Source of the DNA: Rhodopseudomonas sp. P2A-2r
GTDB taxonomy: Bacteria > Pseudomonadota > Alphaproteobacteria > Rhizobiales > Xanthobacteraceae
Direction of reading: 5' to 3'
DNA: 64,000 nucleotides
Assembly: GCF_026015985.1 (NCBI RefSeq)
Contig: NZ_CP110389.1
Span: 2,078,001-2,142,000 of the forward strand
Shown here: piece after piece, positions 43,191-51,473 of the stretch
Position numbering within the stretch: position 1 is the first letter of the stretch
Layout: the number at the start of each line of letters is the position of its first letter
Position numbers and translations under genes: made by a program
Notes under the pieces: generated by a model
What the model was told of the DNA's origin: nothing
What the model saw: only the letters and a program-made list of their open reading frames with translations
The model's database searches: none

Positions 43191-44210
43191 TCAGCGCCTG
43201 GCAGCATTGGCAGCGCGGTAGCGATCGAGAACGACGGCGCCGACCAGAACGATACCGAGCACGATCATCTGATAGTTCGAGCCGATCCGCATCAGGTCCA
43301 TACCGTTGGCCAGCACGGTGATGAACACGACGCCCATGAAGACGCCCGCGACCGAGCCTTCGCCGCCGCGTAGCGAGCAGCCTCCGATCACGGCCGCAGC
43401 GATCGAGTTGAGCGGAAACTCGCCGCCGAGCAGCGGTTCGCCCGAGGAAACCCGAGCCGTCAGCAGCCAGCCGGAAAAGGCGGTCATGGTGGCGCACAGC
43501 ACGTAGCTGGCGATCAGATACCAATTGATGTTGACGCCAGCGACGATGGCCGAACGGATGTTGGAGCCGATCGCATAGACGTATCGGCCGAATTTCATGT
43601 GATGAACGAGCAGATAGACAAGGACGAGGGCCGGCGTCGCGATGATCGCGGACACCGGAATGCCGTGGAAGAAGCCGGAGCCGATGCCGTAGACGAAATC
43701 CCTCGGCAGGCCGCTCACTTGCTGGCCCTGCGAGATCACCAGCGTGACGCCGCGAAAAATCGAGGCGGTTGCCAGCGTCACGATGAAGGCATTGACCTTC
43801 AGGATCGCCACGCCGAAGCCGTTGACCAGCCCGGCGACAGCGCCCGTCAGAATCATTGCCAGAAACCCTGCGCCGACTGACATCCACGCGGCATCCGGAA
43901 AGGCGAGCGCCACGGCGACCATGACCTTTGCCGCGATGACGGAGGTCAGCGCCACCACGGCGCCCACCGACAGGTCGAAGCCGCCAGCCAGCAGCACCAG
44001 CATCTGGCCGAAGGCGATGAGCATCAGGAAAACGCCCTGTTGCACCATGTTGAGCGTATTGGCGGAACTGAGAAAACGCGGATTACCCAGTTGGAATACG
44101 ACGATGCAGATCAGGAGAATGATCGGCAGGGCGCCGAAGCGCAGCACTTTCGCGGCGATGTTGGTGGTGGCCGAGGGTATGGTGCCGGCGCTGGAGCGAA
44201 GTTCGGTCAT
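43191..44210 (-). CDS. sugar-type ABC transporter permease (RbsC-like)
   Basis: 339 residues with about nine hydrophobic spans and RbsC family signatures: LNMVQQGVFLMLIAFGQMLVLLAGGFDLSVGAVVAL, NAFIVTLATASIFRGVTLVISQGQQV, IGSNIRSAIVAGVN and AAAVIGGCSLRGGEGSVAGVFMGV. It forms the membrane channel of the island transporter. Its ATG overlaps the corrected stop of the ATPase gene as ATGA. RbsC-type systems mostly carry sugars, but relatives carry autoinducer-2, purines and other small polar compounds, so the sequence alone does not fix the substrate. Confidence 0.88.
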   Translation of the reverse strand: MTELRSSAGTIPSATTNIAAKVLRFGALPIILLICIVVFQLGNPRFLSSANTLNMVQQGVFLMLIAFGQMLVLLAGGFDLSVGAVVALTSVIAAKVMVAVALAFPDAAWMSVGAGFLAMILTGAVAGLVNGFGVAILKVNAFIVTLATASIFRGVTLVISQGQQVSGLPRDFVYGIGSGFFHGIPVSAIIATPALVLVYLLVHHMKFGRYVYAIGSNIRSAIVAGVNINWYLIASYVLCATMTAFSGWLLTARVSSGEPLLGGEFPLNSIAAAVIGGCSLRGGEGSVAGVFMGVVFITVLANGMDLMRIGSNYQMIVLGIVLVGAVVLDRYRAANAARR

Positions 44211-45720
44211 TGCAGGGGTCCTTTCGGCTTCTCACCAAAAGCATAGGCGACGACGACATCCTCGGTGATGTTCTTGCGGCCAAGGTCTGCCACGCAGCCC
44301 CCTCATGCATCACGTAGGCGCGATGCGAGAGATGCACCAACTCCTGGAGATCGGAGCTGACGAGAAGAATGGCCGCGCCGTCGCGGCATAGCTGTTGAAG
44401 TTGATGGTAGAAATCGAGCCGCGCACCGACGTCGATGCCGGCGGTCGGTTCGTCGAAAATGTAGATCTTGCGGGAACGACTGAGTGCCCGGCCGAGAACG
44501 ACCTTCTGCTGGTTGCCGCCCGATAGTTCCTGCACCTTCTTCTGCGGTTCGGCCGGTTGTACCTTGAGACGCGCAAGAAGATCGCTCACCAGCGCCGACA
44601 GTACGCCGGTCTGCACGAAGCCGCAGCGCGTCGAACCCGGCGCTCCGAGAACTTCCAGAACGACGTTATCGGCGATCGACCGGTTGAGCGCCAGGGCTTC
44701 GCCACGCCGGTCCTGCGGCAGATAGATGAGGCCGCGATTGAGCATGCTCTTCGGCGTCGGGGCCGTGACAGACTGGCCTTCGACCAGGATCTCGCCGCCG
44801 TCGATAGGCATCAGCCCGAAGACGACGCGGGCAAGTTCGGCCTTGCCGCAGCCGACGAGACCGCCGAGCCCGACGATCTCGCCGAAGCGCACGGTGATCG
44901 AGGCGTCCTTGAGCTTGCCGCCGGACGACAGCCCTCTGACCTCCAGCGCCATGCCCGCCGGCGCATGCGCGATGTCCGGATAGAAGCTCGACATTTCGCG
45001 GCCGACCATCTCGGCGATCATCTGATCGTTCGTGACGTCGGCCAGACGATGGAATCCCGTCTGCCGGCCGTCGCGCAGGATGGTGACGACATCGCCGAGC
45101 CGGCGGATCTCCTCCATGCGATGGCTGATATAGAGAATGGCCCAGCCGTCCTGCTTTAGGGCGGCAATGGCCGAAAACAGATGTTCGGATTCGTCGTGGC
45201 TAAGCGTTGCCGTTGGCTCGTCGAGGATGAGCGCGCCGGGCTTGCCGCCAAGTGCCCGCAGGATTTCCAGTAATTGCTGTTCGGCCCGCGTCAACGTATC
45301 CACGCGCACATCGGGGTCCAACTGGACGCCGAGTGTGCGCATGGCATCCAGCACGTCGTTGCGCATCGCGGATTTGTCGAGAAACCCGCTTCGGGTCCGC
45401 TCGCGTCCGAGCGCATAGTTTTCGGCAACCGTCAGCGTCGGGGCCAAAGCGAAGTCCTGCAACACGGCATTGATACCGGCCTCGCGTGCTTCGAGCGGCG
45501 TTAGCGTCGCGCAGGGCTTTCCCCGCACCATCCGTTCACCGGCATCCATCATGTTGCTGCCGGTCAGAAGGCTGACAAGCGTCGATTTGCCGGCGCCGTT
45601 TTCGCCCAACAACATATGCACCTCGCCGCATCGGAGCGTCAGGCTGACGTCCTTCAACGCGGCATAGCTGCCATAGAACTTGGATGCACCGGAGAGTGAG
45701 GCGAAGGCCTCACCCTCCAC
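44207..45720 (-). CDS. sugar-type ABC transporter ATP-binding protein (RbsA-like), frameshifted
   Basis: 504 residues after correction, with two fused ABC domains as in RbsA. Domain 1 has GENGAGKSTLVSLLTG and a degenerate signature LTRAEQQLLEILRAL with LILDEPTATLSHDE. Domain 2 has GLVGCGKAELARVVFG (degenerate Walker A, usual in RbsA), LSGGNQQKVVLGRAL and IYIFDEPTAGIDVGA. Near 44293-44296 one base is missing. With it, the tail reads VADLGRKNITEDVVVAYAFG and ends at 44207, giving a 4-bp ATGA overlap with the permease start; this is good evidence that the shift is an error. The start GTG 45720 lies 16 bp after the binding-protein stop; an upstream frame to 45789 is unlikely. Confidence 0.87.
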
Positions 45721-45736
45721 GCGGTCAGGGAGCCGC

Positions 45737-46819
45737 TCATTTTTTCGTGGCTTTGATTGCGAACTCGACGCTGTATCCCTTCGGCGCAAACATGTCGGTC
45801 ATGTTGTACGCCTTGATCGTTTCCGCAGTGACCATGGCAGGTTTCGGGCCTGCGCGCTTGGCAGCCAGCGTCTGGCCTTCGAGGAGCCGCAGGGCCATAT
45901 CGACGGCCAGGCGGCCCTGAAGCGAGGTGAAGTCGGTCGGCGAGGCCTTGGTCGCGCCGGCCGCGATGTCCTCATAGACCGGCGGGATGATATCGAACGC
46001 CGCGACATTGACCTTGGCGCCGAGATTGGCGTTGCGAACCGCGACGGCCGCGGCCTGTGCCGCAACGTCGACACCGACGATCCAGGTCATGTTTTCGTAG
46101 GTCTGAAGCGCATTGTTAATGAGATCGAGCTGCACGTTGAGGCCGGTGTCACCGCGGCGCGTGACGGCCACTTCGACCTTCGACCCCTTGATCGCATCGT
46201 TGAAACCGCGCACCGCGTCGTCCGACCAGCCAGCACCCTGCGGCCCCGGGAAGAAGCCAACGACCAGAGGCCCGCCCTTCGACTGCTCGACGATGTACTT
46301 GCCGGTGGTGAAGGCGAGATCGTAGAAGCTCACCAGCGCATGGCCGGAAACGCTCGGTTCTTTGACACCATTGACGAAATCGATCACCGGAATACCCGCG
46401 TCGGTCGCCTTCTTGACCAGCGGGCCGACGCCGTCGGCACTGATGGCCCCAAGAATGATGCCGTCAAATTTCTGGGCGATGCAGTTGTCCATCTGGCTGA
46501 GCTGCGTCGAAAGATTGGTGTAGCCGCCGGCTTCATAAAGCGTCATCGCCGTACCGGTCCGGTGGATTTCGTCGGCGATGCCGTAGTTCGCCGCAACCCA
46601 GTAGCTGTCTTTCAAATGCGGGAATAGCACGCAGATGTTCCACGGCTTGGTAATCTCGTTGGCCTTAATCAGCTTCCAGTCGGCATCCGTCTTCTTGTCA
46701 CCGTTGACGAGTTCGACCGGAAAACTTTCGAGCGCATCAGCCGCTCGGGCGATGCCAGCGCTCAGCATGGTGCCAGCGACAAGAGCCAGTGCGGTCGTCA
46801 TCAGAAATTGTTTCGTCAT
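45737..46819 (-). CDS. TorT-like periplasmic binding protein of the island ABC transporter
   Basis: 360 residues. The signal peptide FLMTTALALVAGTMLSAGIARA ends with ARA|AD. The mature part has KPWNICVLFPHLKDSYWVAANYGIADE, LYEAGGYTNLSTQLSQMDNCI, FDGIILGAISADGVGPLV and GFFPGPQGAGWSDDAV, the arrangement of TorT and related periplasmic sensors of the sugar-binding (Peripla_BP_4) fold. TorT proper binds TMAO with a sensor kinase. Here the gene stands at the head of an RbsA/RbsC pair with only 16 bp to the ATPase, so it is a transport binding protein. TorT-like proteins as ABC receptors suggest a small polar nitrogen compound as ligand; this is inference. Confidence 0.85.
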   Translation of the reverse strand: MTKQFLMTTALALVAGTMLSAGIARAADALESFPVELVNGDKKTDADWKLIKANEITKPWNICVLFPHLKDSYWVAANYGIADEIHRTGTAMTLYEAGGYTNLSTQLSQMDNCIAQKFDGIILGAISADGVGPLVKKATDAGIPVIDFVNGVKEPSVSGHALVSFYDLAFTTGKYIVEQSKGGPLVVGFFPGPQGAGWSDDAVRGFNDAIKGSKVEVAVTRRGDTGLNVQLDLINNALQTYENMTWIVGVDVAAQAAAVAVRNANLGAKVNVAAFDIIPPVYEDIAAGATKASPTDFTSLQGRLAVDMALRLLEGQTLAAKRAGPKPAMVTAETIKAYNMTDMFAPKGYSVEFAIKATKK

Positions 46820-46882
46820 GTTCCGTTCCTCTGTTGGTTCTTCAACGTCCGTGGTTTCGAGGTCTTTTGCCCCCGAGCAATG

Positions 46883-47602
46883 TCACCGGGACGAGTCGAG
46901 GACGCTGCGAACCGCAGCTGCCACATCGCGGGCGTTCGGTGGATCCGAATGAATGCAGACCGTGCCGAAGGAGATCGGCAGCATGGTGCCGTCTATCGCT
47001 GCGACCTGCTTGTCCAGAAGGGCGGTTTCCAGGCGCGCGGAAGCCTTTGAGAGGTCGATGGCCGAATGGCTGCGCGGAATGATCAGCCGCCCGTCCGGGC
47101 TATAGGAAAGATCGGCGAAGAACTCCCCAATAAAAGGCACGCCGACCGTGCGCGCCGCCTCTTCGTGGCAGGTCCCGCTCATGCCGAAGAGTGGCACATC
47201 GAAAACCTTGACGGCCTCGGCAATGGCAAGGGCCGTTTCCATCTCGCGAGCGGCCATGCCGTATACGATGCCATGCGGCTTGACGTGGCTGAGCGTCGTG
47301 CCGGCAGCGCGCACGAAACCCGAAAGAGCGCCGATCTGATAGACGAAGGCAGCCCGCAACTCGTCCGGCGTCAGCCGCATCTCGCGTCGGCCGAAGCCTT
47401 CCTTGTCGGGCAGCGAGGGATGCGCGCCGATAGCCTTGCCGTGCGAGACGGCCAGATCGACGGTCTTTCGCATTGTGAGAGGATCTGCGGCATGAAAGCC
47501 GCAGGCGATGTTGGCGCAGTCGATGAATGGCATGATGCCCTCATCGTCACCGAACCGCCACGGCCCGAAGCTCTCTCCCATGTCGCAGTTCAGCGTGACC
47601 AT
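46883..47602 (-). CDS. PxpA-like LamB/YcsF family protein
   Basis: 239 residues of the LamB/YcsF family: LNCDMGESFG, ANIACGFHAADPLTMRKTV, GAHPSLPDKEGFGRR and HVKPHGIVYGM, all close to canonical PxpA motifs (LNADLGE, NIACGFHAGDP, GAHPSYPDxxGFGRR, VKPHGALYN). PxpA is the catalytic subunit of bacterial 5-oxoprolinase together with PxpB and PxpC. The change of KPHGALYN to KPHGIVYG and of PSYPD to PSLPD suggests a different lactam substrate. It is the first gene of the operon, and both GntR-type operators lie upstream. ATG 47602. Confidence 0.87.
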   Translation of the reverse strand: MVTLNCDMGESFGPWRFGDDEGIMPFIDCANIACGFHAADPLTMRKTVDLAVSHGKAIGAHPSLPDKEGFGRREMRLTPDELRAAFVYQIGALSGFVRAAGTTLSHVKPHGIVYGMAAREMETALAIAEAVKVFDVPLFGMSGTCHEEAARTVGVPFIGEFFADLSYSPDGRLIIPRSHSAIDLSKASARLETALLDKQVAAIDGTMLPISFGTVCIHSDPPNARDVAAAVRSVLDSSR

Positions 47603-47618
47603 GATCGTTTTCTCGTTC

Positions 47619-47632
47619 AGTGTTATAACGCT
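47619..47632. promoter_or_regulatory. GntR-type operator, site 1
   Basis: AGTGTTATAACGCT differs in one base from the perfect palindrome at 47685-47698. It lies 17 bp before the PxpA-like start codon, overlapping the likely transcription start of the ten-gene operon. The centres of the two sites are 66 bp apart, about six helical turns. Confidence 0.7.
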
Positions 47633-47684
47633 CGACGGAAAGCAATCTGCAGCCCATTCTTTTTTCTGTCAACAGAAGATGTTT

Positions 47685-47698
47685 AGTGTTATAACACT
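47685..47698. promoter_or_regulatory. GntR-type operator, site 2 (perfect palindrome)
   Basis: AGTGTTATAACACT equals its own reverse complement over all 14 bases and lies 25 bp before the GntR start codon, fitting autoregulation. FadR-type GntR proteins bind palindromes of this size. Confidence 0.75.
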
Positions 47699-47722
47699 TT
47701 ATCAAGTAAGAATGGACCAAGG

Positions 47723-48409
47723 ATGACGAATTTCGACGATCAGGTGCCATCCGGCGTTCTGCCGACCGATGCGCTGGACTTGCCACCGGTCCTGCGCGAG
47801 ATGTTGCACGAGCAGATTTTTACGCTCCTGAAGCGCAATCTGATGATGGGGCGGTTTGCACCCGGTCAGAAGCTGCCGCTGAGGAGCCTTGCCGCCAGCC
47901 TGGGCACGAGCCTCATGCCCGTCCGCGATGCGTTGCAGCGGCTGGAAAGCATCGGCTGCGTGATCTCGACGGCAAACCGCACGATGATGGTTCCTTCCTT
48001 CTCGATAAAGGAACTGCAGGATATTCGCACGCTACGCATGCTTCTCGAGGGAACGGCGGCCGAACGCGCCGCCATCGAGCGGACCGATGCGGAACTGGCG
48101 GACCTGCGTAGGTATTGCACGGACATCGAAACCGCTGCCGACACCCACAATCTCGATCTCTTCCTCGAGGCGAACTACAATTTCCATATGGCGATCGCCG
48201 ATATGAGTAGGATCTCCTTCGTCAGCAATTTGCTAGAACCGCTGTGGATGCGCATCGGCCCTGTCGTGCGCCAGTCCAAACCGGATCAGGCCCATATCCG
48301 CAAGGCGGTGAAGTATCACCTGAAAGCCTGTTCGGCTATCGCGGAGCGTGATCCGGTGGCCGCAGCCGCAGCCATTCGCGAGGATATCATGGAATGCAAT
48401 GAGTATTGA
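47723..48409 (+). CDS. GntR/FadR-subfamily transcriptional regulator
   Basis: 228 residues. The winged helix covers residues ~25-95, with LLKRNLMMGRFAPGQKLPLRSLAASLGTSLMPVRDALQRLESIGCV and FSIKELQDIRTLRMLLEGTAAERAA leading into the FCD ligand domain (NFHMAIADMS, FHM-type metal His, HLKACSAIAERDP). ATG 47723 follows CAAGGA. It is divergent from the ten-gene operon across 120 bp containing two near-identical AGTGTTATAAC(A/G)CT palindromes, so it very probably controls that operon. The ligand is likely the lactam or amino acid substrate, or a pathway product. Confidence 0.88.
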   Translation: MTNFDDQVPSGVLPTDALDLPPVLREMLHEQIFTLLKRNLMMGRFAPGQKLPLRSLAASLGTSLMPVRDALQRLESIGCVISTANRTMMVPSFSIKELQDIRTLRMLLEGTAAERAAIERTDAELADLRRYCTDIETAADTHNLDLFLEANYNFHMAIADMSRISFVSNLLEPLWMRIGPVVRQSKPDQAHIRKAVKYHLKACSAIAERDPVAAAAAIREDIMECNEY

Positions 48410-48989
48410 GCTGCAAAGCATGCTTATACGGCCGTAGGCGATGCCGGATGGATTTGAGAAAGTCCTTGAATTCGACGGAGAGGCACATGCTGCCGCTCCA
48501 CTGGAGGATATCTACCGACCTGCACTTCTGAGATCAGCCGCAACCGCATTTGATGAAACGATAATGAAATTGGTCTCCTTTCGCTTCGACACAACCGACA
48601 GTCGGTGAAGGAAAGTGAACTGGCAGGAGCAATGTACCGGTGTCCGTCGCGCCGGGCAAACTGCAATAGAACGTTCTGAACGCGGCAGACCTCCGCGACT
48701 GCCGAGCCATCTTCCGCCTGCTTCAAAACGAATACGATCTGCGCTTCTGAAAACTTCGATGCCTTCATGGAACTCTCCTCTCCCCGTCAGGGGATCATAA
48801 ATGGAAAATTCCAGATCAAACTGGCCTAATTTGGTGGGGGCACGTCAATGCGGCCAATGTGGGCGCATGGCCGCTGTCTTGAAATCGTAGCAATCTCCCT
48901 TTACCTCTCGTTCCTTGTCGGTCCCCTGGAGACCTAATCCGTCTGGCCTTCAGGCCGTTGAGCTTAGTGCGTGTCTGAAGCTGGGATTA
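48410..48989. other. region with IS remnant and no complete gene
   Basis: Between the GntR gene and the STN-domain gene there is no complete recognisable gene. The only identifiable part is the IS3-type transposase start at 48682-48768. A 55-codon frame at 48440-48607 (MPDGFEKVLEFDGEAHAAAP...) has no family likeness and could be debris. The stretch separates the catabolic cargo from the secretion cluster. Confidence 0.4.
48682..48768 (-). mobile_element. IS3-family OrfA transposase fragment
   Basis: On the minus strand, MKASKFSEAQIVFVLKQAEDGSAVAEVCR is the usual N-terminus of IS3-group OrfA (helix-turn-helix) proteins, where MKxSKFTEAQIxFILKQAExGxxVxEVCR is typical. After the CR residues the sequence becomes unrelated, so only about 29 codons survive. 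It is a remnant and no terminal inverted repeats were found. Confidence 0.6.
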
Positions 48990-49763
48990 ATGTCTGAATG
49001 GCATGAGCGGGCTTCGAACATGCGTGGCAGAACCGAGTGTGAGCCTGGCCGGGGAGCATGTGTTGATTGCCTACATCGTCTGTTCGGCGACCTCTCTGCG
49101 CTTGTGATTGCAGCATCGCTGGTTCTCGTTCCACAAGGAACGGCAAGTGCGCAGGCCCCCAAATCGTCGGGTCAGCTTCAGTTCGATATCCCTTCGCAAT
49201 CGCTCGCCGCGTCGCTCAAGGTCTACAGGGCCGTCACAAATCACGATCTCTATTACGAAAGCAGCCTGATCGAGGCCCATAGATCGTCGGCTGTGGTTGG
49301 TGCATTCTTGCCGGACGTAGCGCTGAGGCGGCTTCTGAAAGGGACCGGCTTGTCTGTGGCATCCTTTGAGCCGGGGACCCTTACAATTTTGCCCGGCCGG
49401 CCCGTGGCACCGGAGCGCGATCTGCCCGCTCTCAGGAGCAAGGCGGCTGAATTTTCTTCTTACTTCACACGTATCCAGGCAAGCCTACGCGCTGCATTCT
49501 GTCGAACGCCTGAAATCCAGCTCGATCCGTCAGAACTCATCGTCCGGCTTTGGATCTCGCAGTCAGGAGCGGTCGCGCGCGCGGAGCTCCTGCAGCCGAC
49601 GGGATCCGAAGAAAGAGATTTGGCCTACGCAACGGCGATGCGCAGGCTCGTGATCGACCAGGCGCCCCCTACGGCAATGCCGCAACCGGTTACGCTGATG
49701 GTCTTGCCGCGGACGTCGCGAATAGCGGCGGAATGTCCGCAATCCGACGGCAACGCCCCATGA
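48990..49763 (+). CDS. STN-domain/TonB-like periplasmic protein
   Basis: About 257 residues. After a signal-like segment (LSALVIAASLVLVPQGTASAQ) comes an STN (secretin/TonB short N-terminal) domain: LQFDIPSQSLAASLKVYRAVTNHDLYYESSLI and GTGLSVASFEPGTLTILPG. The C-terminal part VRLWISQSGAVARAELLQPTGSEERDLAYATAMRRLVIDQAPP resembles the C-terminal TonB domain. STN domains normally transmit a signal from an outer-membrane receptor to a FecR-type anti-sigma. No receptor gene is fused here, so this protein could be the sensor itself. ATGs 48990 and 49020 are both possible. The stop overlaps the sigma-factor start as ATGA. Confidence 0.75.
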   Translation: MSEWHERASNMRGRTECEPGRGACVDCLHRLFGDLSALVIAASLVLVPQGTASAQAPKSSGQLQFDIPSQSLAASLKVYRAVTNHDLYYESSLIEAHRSSAVVGAFLPDVALRRLLKGTGLSVASFEPGTLTILPGRPVAPERDLPALRSKAAEFSSYFTRIQASLRAAFCRTPEIQLDPSELIVRLWISQSGAVARAELLQPTGSEERDLAYATAMRRLVIDQAPPTAMPQPVTLMVLPRTSRIAAECPQSDGNAP

Positions 49764-50362
49764 GCGATGCAGTGCAGGCCGCGACGTTGCGTGAGGCGCT
49801 CGTCAGTCAATACGACGAGATGAAGAAAGTGCTGACGCGCCGGCTTGGTTCGGAGGATCTGGCCGGGGAAGCGTTGCAGGAAACCTACCTGCGGCTCGAG
49901 CGGCCGGCGCAGATCGGTATCATCGCTGCTCCAAAACAGTATCTTCTGGCAATCGCGACCAACATCGCCAGGATGCGCCTTCGCCGCGAACGGCGATCGA
50001 CCAGCATCCTGGACCTTGACGCCACTCTCGGTATTGTCGATGAATTGCCAGGTCCGCTGCAAACGCTCGAGGCGCGCCAGCAAATCGAGGCGCTGCAACA
50101 GGCATATGACGGATTGACGCCGCGACGCCGCCAAATTGTTTTCTCTGCGCGCGTGGTCGGGATGCGACTCGCTGATATTGCTGAACAGTTGGGGGTTTCG
50201 CAACGGCTTGTTGAGAAAGAGCTGAAGGTTGCGCTGCTTCAATGTGGGGCGTGTCTGAACCGGGATGTCGTCCAGCGTTTCGGTCCCGGGGCCTCCCAAA
50301 CATCTAAGGAACGAGGGACGCCGATTGCGGCGCCTGAAACGTACGATGACGAAGCGCGATGA
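49760..50362 (+). CDS. ECF-type sigma-70 factor (FecI-like)
   Basis: 200 residues from ATG 49760. Region 2: LRRLGSEDLAGEALQETYLRLERP-like sequence (TRRLGSEDLAGEALQETYLRL) and YLLAIATNIARMRLRRERR. Region 4: LTPRRRQIVFSARVVGMRLADIAEQLGVSQRLVEKELKVALLQC. This is the FecI group of extracytoplasmic-function sigma factors that works with FecR-type regulators. It is coupled to the STN gene by ATGA and overlaps the FecR-like gene by 17 bp. It would direct transcription of the downstream secretion gene or its own cluster upon an outer-membrane signal. Confidence 0.88.
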   Translation: MSDAVQAATLREALVSQYDEMKKVLTRRLGSEDLAGEALQETYLRLERPAQIGIIAAPKQYLLAIATNIARMRLRRERRSTSILDLDATLGIVDELPGPLQTLEARQQIEALQQAYDGLTPRRRQIVFSARVVGMRLADIAEQLGVSQRLVEKELKVALLQCGACLNRDVVQRFGPGASQTSKERGTPIAAPETYDDEAR

Positions 50363-51367
50363 GTTCGAGCCGATGATCCCCATAACGGCAGACGAGGACG
50401 TTGCAGCGTTCGCCGGCGTCGATCCGATTCAGCGCGAGGCCTATGAATGGATCGTCCGCTTCATGGGCGGCGACATGGCTTCGGCAGAGGTCGAGGCGAT
50501 GAAGGTGTGGTACGCGCGAAGCCCCGCCCATGCTGCGGCCTATGCAAATGCGCGGCGTGTCTGGGGCGCACTCGGTCCGGTCGCAAGCACGCGAGCAGGT
50601 GGGAATGTCACCGGCGAACCGGTGGGAAGGCTTGTGCCCCCGCGTCGATGGGGCGTCGCGCATTTATCGGAGGGGCGCTGGCTGCTTCGGTGGCCTATGC
50701 CGTGGTCAAGCCGCCCATGAGTCTCTGGCCGTCCTATTCCGAGTTGACGGCGGATTACCGGACCGGCGCGGGCGAGCTTCGGCAAGTGACGCTTGCCGAC
50801 AACACGTCGCTCGATCTCAATACCAAAACGAGTGTTGCGGTCCGGTCGCAAACGGCCGATACCACACTGGTGGAGCTGGTTTCCGGGGAAGCGGCGTTCT
50901 CCACCGGCGCTGCGTCGTCCAGCTTGACCGTGCTCGCCGCATCCGGGCGGATCGTCGCGACGCGCTCGAACTTCAATGTTCGGTGCGACGGCTCACAGGT
51001 CTCTATCACTTGCCTGAACGGCAACCTGACCATCGAGCGGGCCGGTATCGCCACGCGGCTCGATGCCACGCAGCAGGCCAGCTATGGAGATGAGGTCATC
51101 AGCGCCGTCACCGCAGTGGATCCTGGACAGGTAACTGCATGGCGGCATGGCGCCCTGATCTTCGACGGCATGCCGGTCGCGCAGGTCATTGCCGAGGTCA
51201 ATCGCTATCGTCCGGGCCGGATCGTGCTCATGAACGAAAGTATCGGCCGCCGGCTGCTGACCGCGCAGTTGCCGACGACTGAAACCGACAAGATCATTGT
51301 CCAGATCGTGCATATTTTCGGCGCAAAAGCGCGGACTTTGCCTGGCGGCATCATTGTTCTGAGCTGA
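50346..51367 (+). CDS. FecR-like anti-sigma regulator, frameshifted
   Basis: 340 residues after correction. The N-terminal cytoplasmic DUF4880 region (QREAYEWIVRFMGGDMASAEVEAMKVWYARSPAHAAAYANARRVW) is followed by a hydrophobic/Tat-like segment MGRRAFIGGALAASVAYAV and the FecR domain (YRTGAGELRQVTLADNTSLDLNTKTSV, LVSGEAAFS, GQVTAWRHGALIFDGMPVAQVIAEVNRYRPGRIVL). The frame is lost at the C5 run 50637-50641; a sixth C joins VGRLVPP to ASMGRRAF. ATG 50346. The GRRAF followed by hydrophobic residues in place of a plain membrane span suggests a signal-anchor. It keeps the sigma factor inactive until signalled by the STN protein. Confidence 0.82.
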
Positions 51368-51473
51368 CCGGCAACCGCTCGAGACGTCAGAACCCGGCCA
51401 CATTAATTTTTTTCGCAAGGAATCGTTCGGTCGAAGGCGTCCTCATGCATCTTACCAGCAGCGACCGCCTGCC

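Noticed and set aside
48440..48607. 55-codon ORF after the GntR gene
   Set aside because: No family likeness, no strong ribosome site and next to an IS remnant; not supported as a gene.
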